DNA of 64,000 bases, taken from Gammaproteobacteria bacterium UBA2679 (GTDB lineage Bacteria; Pseudomonadota; Gammaproteobacteria; Pseudomonadales; Oleiphilaceae). The number at the start of each line of letters is the position of its first letter. Positions within the stretch are counted from its first letter, which is position 1. Below, piece after piece: positions 26,361 to 35,420 of the stretch. The position numbers were made by a program, and so were the translations under genes. A model generated the notes under the pieces. That model was not told the DNA's origin. It was given only the letters and a program-made list of their open reading frames with translations, and did no database searches. The stretch is taken from contig DEMD01000012.1 in the NCBI GenBank assembly GCA_002354735.1, forward strand, positions 101,622-165,621, written 5' to 3'.

Positions 26361-27212
26361 TCACTTGAGATTTCCCGTGTTCAGATGAACCGACAGATAG
26401 AGGCCTTCCTGCTGCTTCAAACCGGCTATCGTGCCGAGATCAGCATAAGCAGCGACCAACGAAACGGCCTTGGACGGAAACCATCCAACGAAAACATCGC
26501 GCCAGTCGTGCTCACGTACACCCGCAAGATTGTCAGGCTTCTGCCGATACTCAATCCCTGCCGCCCAGTAACGATTGATGAAGATGGCAAGACTGGTTTC
26601 CGCAACGATCGCCCGCCCCTGTCCAGCGGCGCCAAAGCCTAACAGCCCGGTCTGGTTGGCGTCGGTGTACCTCAACGTCGTATTCAAGGCCAAATTACGC
26701 CCCCACACGGCATCCAGCCATACCTTGCTGGCTGCAATATAGACATCTACGCCGGCATCATCATCGGCACCAAGCGCAAAGGCCACTTCGGCCTCGGTAT
26801 TGCGCTTGTACTGCACTCCAGCCGATAACTGCGGCATCGTCCCATAGATGGTGTCGCCCGCAAGCCGGACCTTGGCACCTACAACGTGTTGCTCGATCGT
26901 CAGATCGAGGGGCTCCACACGCAACCACTGTTTTGCGAGCGACAGCTCGATACGATTATAAAAGCCGAACAGCAGACCAGTGGTTTTCAGATCGAAATCA
27001 TCAACGTTCACACTGCTCGCAGATACCGTCGCCGCTATTTCATCCTCACTGGCATAGCTGCCGATGAACGCCCACGGCAGCAAACCGCCACCACCAGCGC
27101 CTTCGATATTGACTGCCCCGGCAGTACCCAGAATCTTGCTGCCCGGCAAGCTCTCGGCGGCAGCCAGAGCAGGCATAGTCAGCAGCAGCGCACACAGGGG
27201 AATGTGTTTCAA
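26361..27212 (-). CDS. DUF3034 family protein
   Basis: This 283-residue exported protein has a signal peptide (MKHIPLCALLLTMPALAAAES) and a predicted beta-barrel-like body with alternating strands and aromatic girdle residues, ending in LYLSVHLNTGNLK. It matches DUF3034 as I recall the family, near SKILGTAGAVNIEGAGGGGL (20 residues) at the mature N-terminus; the function is unknown. The start is TTG 27212, overlapping the EAL gene stop as TTGA, so translation is probably coupled. It is followed directly by the globin gene. An outer-membrane location is inferred. Confidence 0.75.
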   Translation of the reverse strand: MKHIPLCALLLTMPALAAAESLPGSKILGTAGAVNIEGAGGGGLLPWAFIGSYASEDEIAATVSASSVNVDDFDLKTTGLLFGFYNRIELSLAKQWLRVEPLDLTIEQHVVGAKVRLAGDTIYGTMPQLSAGVQYKRNTEAEVAFALGADDDAGVDVYIAASKVWLDAVWGRNLALNTTLRYTDANQTGLLGFGAAGQGRAIVAETSLAIFINRYWAAGIEYRQKPDNLAGVREHDWRDVFVGWFPSKAVSLVAAYADLGTIAGLKQQEGLYLSVHLNTGNLK

Positions 27213-29569
27213 ATGAGGAGACTCTGGCGCTTTTCCTCGAATTCATCCAGCCAGACCTCCAGCGCGGCGGGTGGCAATGGCCTGCTGTACCAGTAACCCT
27301 GGAGATACTCACAACCCCAGGCCGCCAGCAGCTTCGCAGAGGCTTCATTCTCAACGCCCTCGGCAACGACGCTGAGACCGAGGTTATGACCCATATCGAT
27401 GATAGAGCGCACCAGACGTTGGTCGGTCTCCTGTTCATCCAGCTTGAGAATGAAGGATTTGTCGATCTTCACTTCCTGAACAGGAATCAGCTTCAACTGG
27501 GATAGAGAGGAATAGCCCGTACCGAAGTCGTCCATCGACAGACAGAACCCGGCATTCCTGAGCCGCTCCAGTTGGGCAATGGCCGCCGCTGGATCGCTGA
27601 TGGTTGCGCTCTCGGTAATCTCGAAGTGCAGATAATGGCTTGGCAGACCCGCTTCTTCGAGCTGCCCCAGCAGTCGATCCACCAAGGACTTGCTCAATAG
27701 ATCGTGGGCACTGAGATTGACACTGACGGTTATATGTCGACCATTACTCAACCAAACCAGCTGCTGACGTATGACTTCCCTGATAACCCAGTCGGTTATC
27801 AACAGAATATCGCCTGAGTGCTCGGCCAGTGGAATAAACTCGTCCGGGAACATCTGTCCCATCTCGGCATCGCGCCATCGCAGCAACGCTTCTACCTGCT
27901 GGCAGCGACCCGCGCTGGACTCGACCTTTGGCTGGTAGTTCAGTTCGAACCCGCCGCGGTGCAGGGCCAGCTGAAGGCGACTGGTTATGCGGATCTGCCG
28001 AAGATGCAGCTCGTCCATACCAATCTCGTAGACGGAGGCTGTATTGCGTGCCAGCTCAGCGCCCTTCAGGGCGATGTGGGCACGGCGCAGCAGGTCATCA
28101 TAAGAGGCGCCATGATCCGGCGATAATACGATACCCACATGGAGTTCAACACGAACTTCGATGCCTTCTGCTTCGAAAGGCTCTTCGACGATCGAAAGTA
28201 TTTTCTCAGTGAGCGCAGTAAGTCCCGAGTGGTCCAGCTGATCGCAATAGCCGAAGAAACGATCGGCATCGATTCGGGCAATCATATCGCCACGCCGGAG
28301 CAGTCGGCGCGCCCTGTCTGCGAACTGTTGCAGCAGGTCATCGGCGAAGCGCTGCCCGTACACATCCGTCAGAGGCGTAAGGTTGGTCAGTCGGATCAAC
28401 GCCAGACCGAAGCGAGCCACACCGCCAGCTTCAAACTTCCGGTTCTCGATCACCTTGCTGATATAGTCACGGTTCGGCAGCGAGGTCAGCAGATCATGCT
28501 CTGCCTGAAACTGAATCCTGCGCTCGCGCTCCCCGATGGCCTCACCCATAGTATGCAGGGCCGTCTCCAGCTGCATGAATTCTGCAGCGGCCTTCAGCCG
28601 ATGAACCTGGGTGTAATCACCGCTCGCAATGCGGCGTGCGCGCGCCACCAGCCCCTCTATAGGCTTGCTTAGACTTCGGGCGAAAAACAGGGCCAACATG
28701 AGCGAAAGCAGCAGCGCCGCTATCGCGATTGCGGATATCTGCTGGCGCAACTGTGAGAAATCGGCCAGGCGAGCATCGAGCGATTTTGACACCAGCCCCG
28801 TCACATTGGCATCACTTGCCTGAAAGCTCAGGGGCTGACTGAACCAGCTTTCCGTCAGTAGGTGCGCTCGCAATGATTTCCGCGCCTCATCCAGGCGTTT
28901 CTGGTTATCAGGGTCAGTGCGCAGGAGGTCCTCGGGCAGGGTCGAAATAAGTCCAAATACGTCTTCAGCGGTGACCGTTCGCGCCTCTGCGTTGGAAGAC
29001 ATACGGCGGAACATAAAGGTGATGTCAGCCCTCGTAATCGACTTGAACGACTCCATGAGTTCCACGTCCAGTCTGAAGCCGAGCCCTACCCACGCCAGCA
29101 GACCAGGCGCCCTTACCGGCACGAGGGCCAGCTGGAACAACTCGTCTTCAGCGACGATGAAACGAACGAATGCTTCACCCCCGCTGGCCTCGAGATCATC
29201 AACAAGCGTGCCTGGCAGGGTGTGAGAAGCGGCCAGCACCTTCCCCTCCGGACTGAGCAAGGCAACGAGCGCCGCACCGGCCCTTTCACCGTGGTTGCCT
29301 AGCGCACTCATCGCCGTGTCAAGCTCGCCAGTGGCGATGGCACGCTTCAGACCAAAGTCCGCAGCCAGAATGCTGCTACGGTCGAGAAGCTGCAGAGAGC
29401 GATCTTCTAGGATTGCACTGAAAACCCGCTGCGCGGTCTGCAACTCATCACGAGTCTCGCGCACGATCGATTGCTCGGTAGCCGTAAAGACGGCGTAGAC
29501 CGTCGCACCGAGCGCCGCCGCGATAAGAATGGAGAATACCAGCAGCAGCTGGGACTTGAAGCTGTTCAT
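27209..29569 (-). CDS. Membrane-bound EAL phosphodiesterase with degenerate GGDEF and HAMP domains
   Basis: This 786-residue c-di-GMP protein is numbered here from TTG 29572. TM1 is at 8-30, a periplasmic sensor region at about 32-278, TM2 at 279-299, HAMP at 300-352, GGDEF at about 360-520 and EAL at about 530-775. The GGDEF signature is reduced to DADRF (435-439), so cyclase activity is unlikely. The EAL domain is intact: EALLRW (561), NLSAHDL, FEITES, DDFGTGYSS (681-689), KIDKSFI, AEGVENE. It should hydrolyse c-di-GMP, perhaps under control of the periplasmic domain. The start is probably ATG 29569; the TTG just before is possible. It lies 10 bp after the cupredoxin gene and overlaps DUF3034. 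Confidence 0.9.
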   Translation of the reverse strand: MNSFKSQLLLVFSILIAAALGATVYAVFTATEQSIVRETRDELQTAQRVFSAILEDRSLQLLDRSSILAADFGLKRAIATGELDTAMSALGNHGERAGAALVALLSPEGKVLAASHTLPGTLVDDLEASGGEAFVRFIVAEDELFQLALVPVRAPGLLAWVGLGFRLDVELMESFKSITRADITFMFRRMSSNAEARTVTAEDVFGLISTLPEDLLRTDPDNQKRLDEARKSLRAHLLTESWFSQPLSFQASDANVTGLVSKSLDARLADFSQLRQQISAIAIAALLLSLMLALFFARSLSKPIEGLVARARRIASGDYTQVHRLKAAAEFMQLETALHTMGEAIGERERRIQFQAEHDLLTSLPNRDYISKVIENRKFEAGGVARFGLALIRLTNLTPLTDVYGQRFADDLLQQFADRARRLLRRGDMIARIDADRFFGYCDQLDHSGLTALTEKILSIVEEPFEAEGIEVRVELHVGIVLSPDHGASYDDLLRRAHIALKGAELARNTASVYEIGMDELHLRQIRITSRLQLALHRGGFELNYQPKVESSAGRCQQVEALLRWRDAEMGQMFPDEFIPLAEHSGDILLITDWVIREVIRQQLVWLSNGRHITVSVNLSAHDLLSKSLVDRLLGQLEEAGLPSHYLHFEITESATISDPAAAIAQLERLRNAGFCLSMDDFGTGYSSLSQLKLIPVQEVKIDKSFILKLDEQETDQRLVRSIIDMGHNLGLSVVAEGVENEASAKLLAAWGCEYLQGYWYSRPLPPAALEVWLDEFEEKRQSLLI

Positions 29570-29582
29570 CAACGCTGAATCG

Positions 29583-30377
29583 TCACTGTTGCGAGCTACC
29601 CTTCCTGTAGCCCTGGAGACGGCTTTTCAGATCTGAAATCGACTGTGGTGCAACTGGCTTGAAGCGAATTGGCAATGTGGCGGTGACGCTTCCGCTGGCA
29701 ACGCGAGCTACTTCGAGATGCGTTTCCAGTGCCTCTTTTGCCCCAAGCTGTTCATGCCATAGGCTCATGATGAGCGGTTCTGCAGCGGTCGGCTTTGCCT
29801 GATACTGTAGACGGACCCGGCCGTGTTCATCAGTTACGCCATATACAGCCTGTTCAGTCACCAGGACGGCGGCCCGCATACTGTCGTGGATGTTGCAGCC
29901 GAGCAGAACGATACCAGTCTTGCCGAAAACGACTGGCGGCGCCTCATCGGCGTGGTACAGGGAGAGCTCGAAAGGCTTTGCTTCAGAAAACGAATACACG
30001 TGATGACGCACATTGTCGCTATTGGGAAACCACACGTTGCTCCCGCGCGGTATGACGCTCATCAGCGGCACGAACTGCTCGTCAATCTGATCAATTTCAA
30101 TGCGGTTATTTCCGTCGATGGGGTCCGCCCCTGCTCCACCTGCAGCTGGAACATCGTGCAGAACAGTCGCGACGCCCGGTATGACCCGCCCATCAAGATC
30201 TGTGACGATTACTTCCAGCTCAGCGGCGGCAACACGATTTGATATGGTTGAGACTATCAGCAGGCAGAGGGCGCCACAGCCTATCCTTGCCAACCATGCG
30301 GTAGCGTAGGGCTTGAAGATTGCTGAAGTAAAATGAGTCAATGGAATACCCGAAACACCAGTGTTGAACGAAAGCAT
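29583..30377 (-). CDS. Periplasmic cupredoxin-like protein (methylamine-utilisation-type)
   Basis: This 264-residue exported protein has a long N-terminal region with a hydrophobic signal (about 29-50) ending AAAELEV, so the true start may be internal. The mature part begins with a beta stretch EVIVTDLDGRVIPGVATVL. It then shows type-1 copper ligands: His in VRHHVYSFSEAKPFEL and the Cys-x-x-His-x-x-Met block in GCNIHDSM. Similar proteins are often labelled methylamine utilisation proteins without evidence for that role. No methylamine dehydrogenase genes are present here. It is first gene of the cluster with the EAL protein, DUF3034 and the globin. Confidence 0.78.
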   Translation of the reverse strand: MLSFNTGVSGIPLTHFTSAIFKPYATAWLARIGCGALCLLIVSTISNRVAAAELEVIVTDLDGRVIPGVATVLHDVPAAGGAGADPIDGNNRIEIDQIDEQFVPLMSVIPRGSNVWFPNSDNVRHHVYSFSEAKPFELSLYHADEAPPVVFGKTGIVLLGCNIHDSMRAAVLVTEQAVYGVTDEHGRVRLQYQAKPTAAEPLIMSLWHEQLGAKEALETHLEVARVASGSVTATLPIRFKPVAPQSISDLKSRLQGYRKGSSQQ

Positions 30378-30437
30378 TCAACCGATGTACTCAACTATAG
30401 TCGATAGGCTCTGCTGCGCCACACGCAGCGTGGGATC

Positions 30438-30941
30438 TCAACAACCATTCGTGGATCTGGAAATAAGCGGGCGGGAATTCGGCTCCATGGCCGCCTGATA
30501 GGTGACCTGGCAAGCCGATGGATCAACCGCATTCAGCGCCCTGATGGTGACCACCTGAACCGAGTTCGGCCCATCTTCCACTAGCGCGACATCAGCGTTC
30601 ATGGTCAGAGGGATCGTTTCAGAGCTGATATTGAAATCTGCCGCAGGCAATTTTGCCGCGGCCAGAATGCCGGCGTCATTGGCTGCAGGATAACCGAACT
30701 CCAGACGCACCTGAGCTTTCTGCACCATGACTTGCTCAGCCTGCGTGCCGTCCTTCAGATAGGCCGCGTAGGACATGGCGGCAGCCGACTTGAGCGCGCT
30801 TTCGACGCCACTGAGCAGTATGGAACGCGACTCACCGTTCACTCCGGCAAACTTGGGAAATACAATGGCTGACAGGATGCCCACAATTACGATAAGCATT
30901 GCAAGTTCAACTAGCGTGAAGCCGCTCTTTGCCTGTTTCAT
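30438..30941 (-). CDS. Type IV pilin-like protein with class III prepilin signal
   Basis: This 167-residue protein has a short leader MKQAKSG, then FTLVELAMLIVIVGILSAIV: a prepilin peptidase site (Gly/Phe), the conserved Glu5 and the hydrophobic N-terminal helix. The body has two Cys residues (Ala-Cys-Gln near the end and the terminal Cys) that may form the C-terminal disulfide loop of PilA-like pilins. No other pilus genes are nearby, so it may be a minor pilin or pseudopilin assembled by machinery elsewhere. It is 60 bp upstream of the cupredoxin gene on the same strand. Confidence 0.82.
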   Translation of the reverse strand: MKQAKSGFTLVELAMLIVIVGILSAIVFPKFAGVNGESRSILLSGVESALKSAAAMSYAAYLKDGTQAEQVMVQKAQVRLEFGYPAANDAGILAAAKLPAADFNISSETIPLTMNADVALVEDGPNSVQVVTIRALNAVDPSACQVTYQAAMEPNSRPLISRSTNGC

Positions 30942-31154
30942 ACATCACCCGCTCACGGTGTTACCATTTCCTAAGACACTTGTCCGCTATGGTTGATTAT
31001 ACGGGGTGCATAAGAAATGACCGTGGCGATAGCGTTGCGCTTTGCGGGAAATCTGTGTGCTCACTGTCTCGCTTTGTAACCATAGCGACAGCGCCTGGAA
31101 GCGAGGCTAGTGAGGCAGGCGGAGTGAGACAGTGCCACCTCCGCCGAAGGGCTA

Positions 31155-31916
31155 TCAGAATGAAACGTTGAGCCGAATGACACCGGGGATGCTGGTGATA
31201 TCGTCTGGCCCGTTAGCCAGCATGATGAAGTCGAGCGTTACGTTTTCCTTGAATAGCCAGCGAACACCGAGGTTGATCAGATCATCGTCGACATCCTTGT
31301 CGAAGTCATCGTCGCCGCCTTCGACGAGCACATATTCGATGTTCGGCTGGAAACGTCCGAAACCGGTCTCATCGAAAGTGTAGGCCGCAGCAAGGCCGAG
31401 ATTGAAAATCGTGTCGTCTCGCTGATCATCGGCAAATTCGATTTCCGGGCTGACAGTGAACATTACACCCTGAACCAGCGCTGTTGCCGCGGCACCAATG
31501 ACCACATTGGTGAAGTCGTCGCCCTCATCGATGTCCAAATGAGCCAGACCAGCGTAGGCTGCGGCATTGATGCGTATGTCACGGTTGCCAGTGTTGATAC
31601 GCGGCAGGCCAAACTTGAACGTTGCCTCGTTCGCCTGAAGCTGGTTATCGTTATCACGGCTGATGGCACTGTTCAGCAATAGCTCTCCGACAGGCAGCCC
31701 CAGGCGAACGCCACCGCCCACATCGAGCGCGTTACCCGTAGCGAGGTCCACCATGAAGTCCCGGTTCTCGGCCACGGCACCACGTTCGACAGTAAAGTGC
31801 CGGGTTGGCTCGTGGTAACGGGGCGGCTCTGCCGAGAGTACTGCGGAACTGATCAGCATGCCCGCCACTGCGACCGACCCTGCAGCAAGCGTACGTTGGA
31901 TATGTTCTGTCTTCAC
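31155..31916 (-). CDS. Predicted outer membrane beta-barrel protein, unknown family
   Basis: This 253-residue protein has an N-terminal signal (about 1-29, ending VLSAE) and many amphipathic strands. It has acidic turns such as EGGDDDFDKDVDDD and a C-terminal strand ending in Phe (GVIRLNVSF), the usual outer-membrane-insertion signal. I do not recognise a named family; the function is unknown. The start is GTG 31916, supported by AAGGAG 8 bases upstream. It stands alone, with 146 bp to the next upstream gene end and a 213-bp gap to the pilin gene. Confidence 0.65.
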   Translation of the reverse strand: MKTEHIQRTLAAGSVAVAGMLISSAVLSAEPPRYHEPTRHFTVERGAVAENRDFMVDLATGNALDVGGGVRLGLPVGELLLNSAISRDNDNQLQANEATFKFGLPRINTGNRDIRINAAAYAGLAHLDIDEGDDFTNVVIGAAATALVQGVMFTVSPEIEFADDQRDDTIFNLGLAAAYTFDETGFGRFQPNIEYVLVEGGDDDFDKDVDDDLINLGVRWLFKENVTLDFIMLANGPDDITSIPGVIRLNVSF

Positions 31917-32062
31917 GTGATATCTCCTTGAGTGAGCGGCCTGTTCGGCGCCTGAGTTTTTTATTAAGGTTCTGGCAAGAGCGTTCGGCCAGTACTGTAA
32001 TCGTCAGTGTGCGAGCTTAACAGCTTCGGAAGTTCCGTATATGGCAAGGATAAACAAAGTAA

Positions 32063-33217
32063 CTAGTACGGAGACGCGGGACAGACCTGGTTGCGACCAC
32101 TTCGCTTGGCCTCGTACAGGCAGTTGTCGGCCTTAAGCAGGGTATCGGCGAGTGATTCTGCATGCTTTCGCAAAGCCACGCCCACGCTCACGGTAAGATG
32201 CAGTGTGCTGACGTCGGCGCGCCCCTCGGCCTTATCCGCTGCGAGGTCAGCCAGGCAGGGAATCGCGAGCAGTTCCGTCGCCTTGCGAATACGCTCTGCA
32301 ATTTGCGGGGCATCCGATGCAGATGCGCCGCGCAGCAGGACCAGAAACTCTTCGCCACCCCATCGACTCGCCGTATCGGTCTGACGCAGGCCATGTTCAA
32401 ACACGGCGGAAACGGATTGCAGCGCGGCATCACCGGCACTGTGACCAAAGCGGTCATTCACCCTCTTGAAATGGTCGATATCCACCATCAGAACCGCATA
32501 GTCAGTTCTGCTTCTACCAAAATCATATTCTGCCTCGTCCAGCAGGCTCTGCATATGACGCCTATTGGCAAGTCCCGTGAGCACATCGAGCCGTGATGCC
32601 GTTTCCATCTCCTTGCCAAGCCTGAGCAACTCGTTCGCAGATGCCTGGCGAGAGCTCTCGATCACAAAGGAGAACAGGGTGGTGAACAGATAACTCAAGA
32701 GATAGCGCAGTTTGAAGTCGCTCGAGTAAGGCGAAAGCAAACCAAAGATTTCAGGTTTCAGCATGATAGCAAGCACTGCGAAGTACATGAGGCTACAGTA
32801 AAGTACGCCTTTGCGCAGACCCGCCACATAGGTTACGAGTAGCGGATATATATAGCTCCAGAGTGCCGCTGTTCCATCTTCGCCACCCGTGCTGACCAGC
32901 ATGAGAACGAGAACCGACATGGCGAAGATGGTTATGTTCTCGAACAGCATGCGCTGCTTCAGAAGGTGATACTGCACAAGCGCAAAAACTGTAACCGTTC
33001 CGGCACCGACAAGGGCCAGTCCGTAGCCCACCATATCATTCAGAAGAACTTTGATGCCTATCCCAAACAGAATGAGGCTCGTCGATGCACTGAAGAGCAG
33101 AAGAAATCGCGTGCGTCTGCGATGTTCCTCCTCCTGGACCTTCGCCGCCACGCCTTGAGGTGCCTGTTTTTGTCGCTTACTCATTGTTTCAAGTGGATCA
33201 TCACGTCTAGGGGACAT
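32063..33217 (-). CDS. Membrane-bound GGDEF diguanylate cyclase
   Basis: This 384-residue protein has about six hydrophobic segments (about 37-200), then a GGDEF domain. That domain contains DVLTGLANRRHM, DIDHFKRVNDRFGHSAGDAAL and the active-site RWGGEEFLVLL. RQTD, five residues before GGEEF, is an RxxD inhibitory site, so product feedback is expected. It should make c-di-GMP. ATG 33217 overlaps the permease stop by 11 bp, which suggests translational coupling; ATG 33184 is an alternative. It is last in the transporter operon. Confidence 0.88.
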   Translation of the reverse strand: MSPRRDDPLETMSKRQKQAPQGVAAKVQEEEHRRRTRFLLLFSASTSLILFGIGIKVLLNDMVGYGLALVGAGTVTVFALVQYHLLKQRMLFENITIFAMSVLVLMLVSTGGEDGTAALWSYIYPLLVTYVAGLRKGVLYCSLMYFAVLAIMLKPEIFGLLSPYSSDFKLRYLLSYLFTTLFSFVIESSRQASANELLRLGKEMETASRLDVLTGLANRRHMQSLLDEAEYDFGRSRTDYAVLMVDIDHFKRVNDRFGHSAGDAALQSVSAVFEHGLRQTDTASRWGGEEFLVLLRGASASDAPQIAERIRKATELLAIPCLADLAADKAEGRADVSTLHLTVSVGVALRKHAESLADTLLKADNCLYEAKRSGRNQVCPASPY

Positions 33218-34736
33218 CCGGCGTCGGCATGGTCGTCAGGCGCAAACCCGTCCTGAGTTTCCTCGAAAACATGTCAATGGCTATGTTCAGCATGGCTGTC
33301 ACCAATATCAGCAGGAGCGCAACATCGAAACGTATGTTTTCAATTGCGCTATCAATATAGAAGCCTAGCGTATAGATACCGAGGACGCCGAGAATTGCAG
33401 TTTCTCGCATGATGATCTCCCACCGATAGAACAGGAAGGCCAGAAATGGCCGATACAGGCGGGGTAGCAACTCGAAGAAGTAGCGATCAGAGCCTGTGCT
33501 CGCGCCGGGACTGAGGGTCAATTCATTGCTTTGCCTGCCGATCAAATGCCCGATAATACAACCATTATGCAAGGCGAGCGCGACAACAGCCGGTAACATC
33601 GATGGTCCCCATAGCTGCAACAGCATGTAAGCAAGAATGTACTCCGGGGTCGAGCGACCAATGACCAGCAAAAGGTGGCCCACCGACCGTCGCCTGGGGC
33701 CACCGAAATGCCTGGATACCAGGATAAAGCTGAGCAGAGTCAGTACCGCCGTAGCGACTAGCGCGATCTGAGTCAGTATCACCGTATTCCAGAGGCCGGG
33801 TAGAATCTGCTCCGTGGCAATCGGTGAGAACCAGGCCCAGAGCGCCTCCGGGCTGGACCAGCTCAGGCCCGACTTGAGTGGAGCAGGTACAATGTCTTCA
33901 GTGAAGAAGCGGCCCACGTTGCTCCACACGATCGGGAGCCCTTCCCCCAGAAAGAATGGCGACGCCAGCAGGTAGAGTGGTAACAGCTTCGGACGTAGCC
34001 ACCAACGCATTGTCGCGATAAGCAGGTAGAACAGCATCAGCATCGCTGCTACTTCCGAATAGTGTCCCTGGACAAAGGCGGACTCGAGATAAAAACCCAG
34101 TGTCGGCAGCCCAACGAAGCCGAGAATGGCGCTTGAGCGAAAGCCACATTCCAACCTGTACGCGGTGTAGCTCTTGATGTTCGCAAAGGCTTGCGGAATT
34201 TTGAGGAACAGGGTCTGAATGAGTCGCGAACGGGCCGGTGGTAGCACGAGCCCCGGCAGCGGATCCGTTTCGTCGCTGATTTCAGCATAAACCTTGGCAA
34301 AGACCCCGGCATAGGGTATCGCGATAGCCAACACGCCTGTCAGCGGATGCAGACCAAAGAACTGCAGAAAAATGAGCGCCCAGAACAACTCGTGAATGGC
34401 GCGGATAAAGGCGCAGAATCCCCGGACCACAGGTCTGTCGAAGAACAGCATGAGCAGATAACCAGCCATACTGCCCAGCGCTACACCAACGAAAGCGAAG
34501 CCGACGGTTCTCAGCAGCGCTGTCGTCAGAGTATCGACGGAATCGAGCGAGGGTGACAGAAATCCGCTCGCAAACCTGAGCATCTCTGCCCAAGGATTCT
34601 CTGTAGTGATTTCTATGTCGCCCAGGATCAGGCTGACCAGGGCTACGCCTACGAAAATAAGGCTGACGCGGATGGTTGCCGATCGGAGCCCAAATGGCGT
34701 CGGTGGTCTCACTTGCCCACGTTGGGGCTCAGTCAT
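33207..34736 (-). CDS. PhnE-type ABC transporter permease, tandem double domain
   Basis: This 509-residue permease contains two PhnE-like six-helix halves (about 20-270 and 285-500). Each has an EAA-type loop region (for example QAFANIKSYTAYRLECGFRS, 20 residues, in the first, and LLPRLYRPFLAFLFYRWE in the second). Each also has a C-terminal ILGFVGLPTLGFYLES or ILGVLGIYTLGFYIDS motif. Ordinary PhnE is about 260 residues, so this is a fused pair that could form the whole channel. It overlaps the ATPase gene by 8 bp at its start and the cyclase by 11 bp at its end. Substrate is discussed under the binding protein. Confidence 0.85.
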   Translation of the reverse strand: MTEPQRGQVRPPTPFGLRSATIRVSLIFVGVALVSLILGDIEITTENPWAEMLRFASGFLSPSLDSVDTLTTALLRTVGFAFVGVALGSMAGYLLMLFFDRPVVRGFCAFIRAIHELFWALIFLQFFGLHPLTGVLAIAIPYAGVFAKVYAEISDETDPLPGLVLPPARSRLIQTLFLKIPQAFANIKSYTAYRLECGFRSSAILGFVGLPTLGFYLESAFVQGHYSEVAAMLMLFYLLIATMRWWLRPKLLPLYLLASPFFLGEGLPIVWSNVGRFFTEDIVPAPLKSGLSWSSPEALWAWFSPIATEQILPGLWNTVILTQIALVATAVLTLLSFILVSRHFGGPRRRSVGHLLLVIGRSTPEYILAYMLLQLWGPSMLPAVVALALHNGCIIGHLIGRQSNELTLSPGASTGSDRYFFELLPRLYRPFLAFLFYRWEIIMRETAILGVLGIYTLGFYIDSAIENIRFDVALLLILVTAMLNIAIDMFSRKLRTGLRLTTMPTPDVP

Positions 34737-35406
34737 AGAGAAACTCGAGATCTGCGGGCTTCAGAGCCGCACTCGCTTCATCGAGCGCAATCCGGCCACC
34801 GCGCAAACCGATGATCCGCGTCGAATGCCTCAGGGCAAGGTCGACGTCGTGTAGGGCCACGATGCTGGCCGCAAAATTAGAAATCAGCAGTCCGAGCACG
34901 TTATCGGCCTGTGGACCATCCAGCGCCGAACATGGCTCATCAGCCAGCAGAATGTCAGCCTCCTGATACAATGCGCGAGCCACAGCAACACGCTGTTTCT
35001 GCCCACCCGAGAGTGAGGCCGCAGTGGTACGCAGAGTGGAGGACATATCGAGCTGATCCAGCAGTCTTTCGACTTCGGCTGCTCTGGCGGCCTGCGGCCA
35101 AACGAAATTCCGCAGGTTCTGCAGGCGGCCGTAGCGCGACAACCTGGCCATGTAGACATTGTGGAAAACAGGAAGCTGCGGCACCAGCCCAAGCTCCTGC
35201 GGCAGAAAAGCGACCGAATGAACTGCGGCTGCTTCCGGATGCGCCTGCTGTGCAAGGGCGTTAAACGCAAGCTTCAGCATGGTGCTCTTACCCACTCCGC
35301 TCTTGCCGACCAGCGCCACATGCTCTCCGCGATCGACAGTCAGCGAAAGCGGGTGCAACACCACGTGCACGCCGTACTTGGCCGTCAGGTCGACCAGTTG
35401 GAGCAT
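34729..35406 (-). CDS. PhnC-type ABC transporter ATP-binding protein
   Basis: This is a 225-residue ATPase: Walker A GKSGVGKST, Q-loop LPQELGLVPQ, signature SLSGGQKQRVAVARAL, Walker B ILLADEPCSALDG, and a switch His in VALHDVDLAL. Walker B has Cys where Thr is common. It forms the energising subunit for the tandem permease. ATG 35406 is the preferred start; TTG 35418, which abuts the binding-protein stop, would add four residues. Overlap with the permease gene is 8 bp. Confidence 0.88.
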   Translation of the reverse strand: MLQLVDLTAKYGVHVVLHPLSLTVDRGEHVALVGKSGVGKSTMLKLAFNALAQQAHPEAAAVHSVAFLPQELGLVPQLPVFHNVYMARLSRYGRLQNLRNFVWPQAARAAEVERLLDQLDMSSTLRTTAASLSGGQKQRVAVARALYQEADILLADEPCSALDGPQADNVLGLLISNFAASIVALHDVDLALRHSTRIIGLRGGRIALDEASAALKPADLEFLYD

Positions 35407-35420
35407 TGGCGTACCCAAGC

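Noticed and set aside
29583..30377. A methylamine utilisation operon
   Set aside because: Only the cupredoxin-like protein would fit, and no methylamine dehydrogenase or maturation genes are present.
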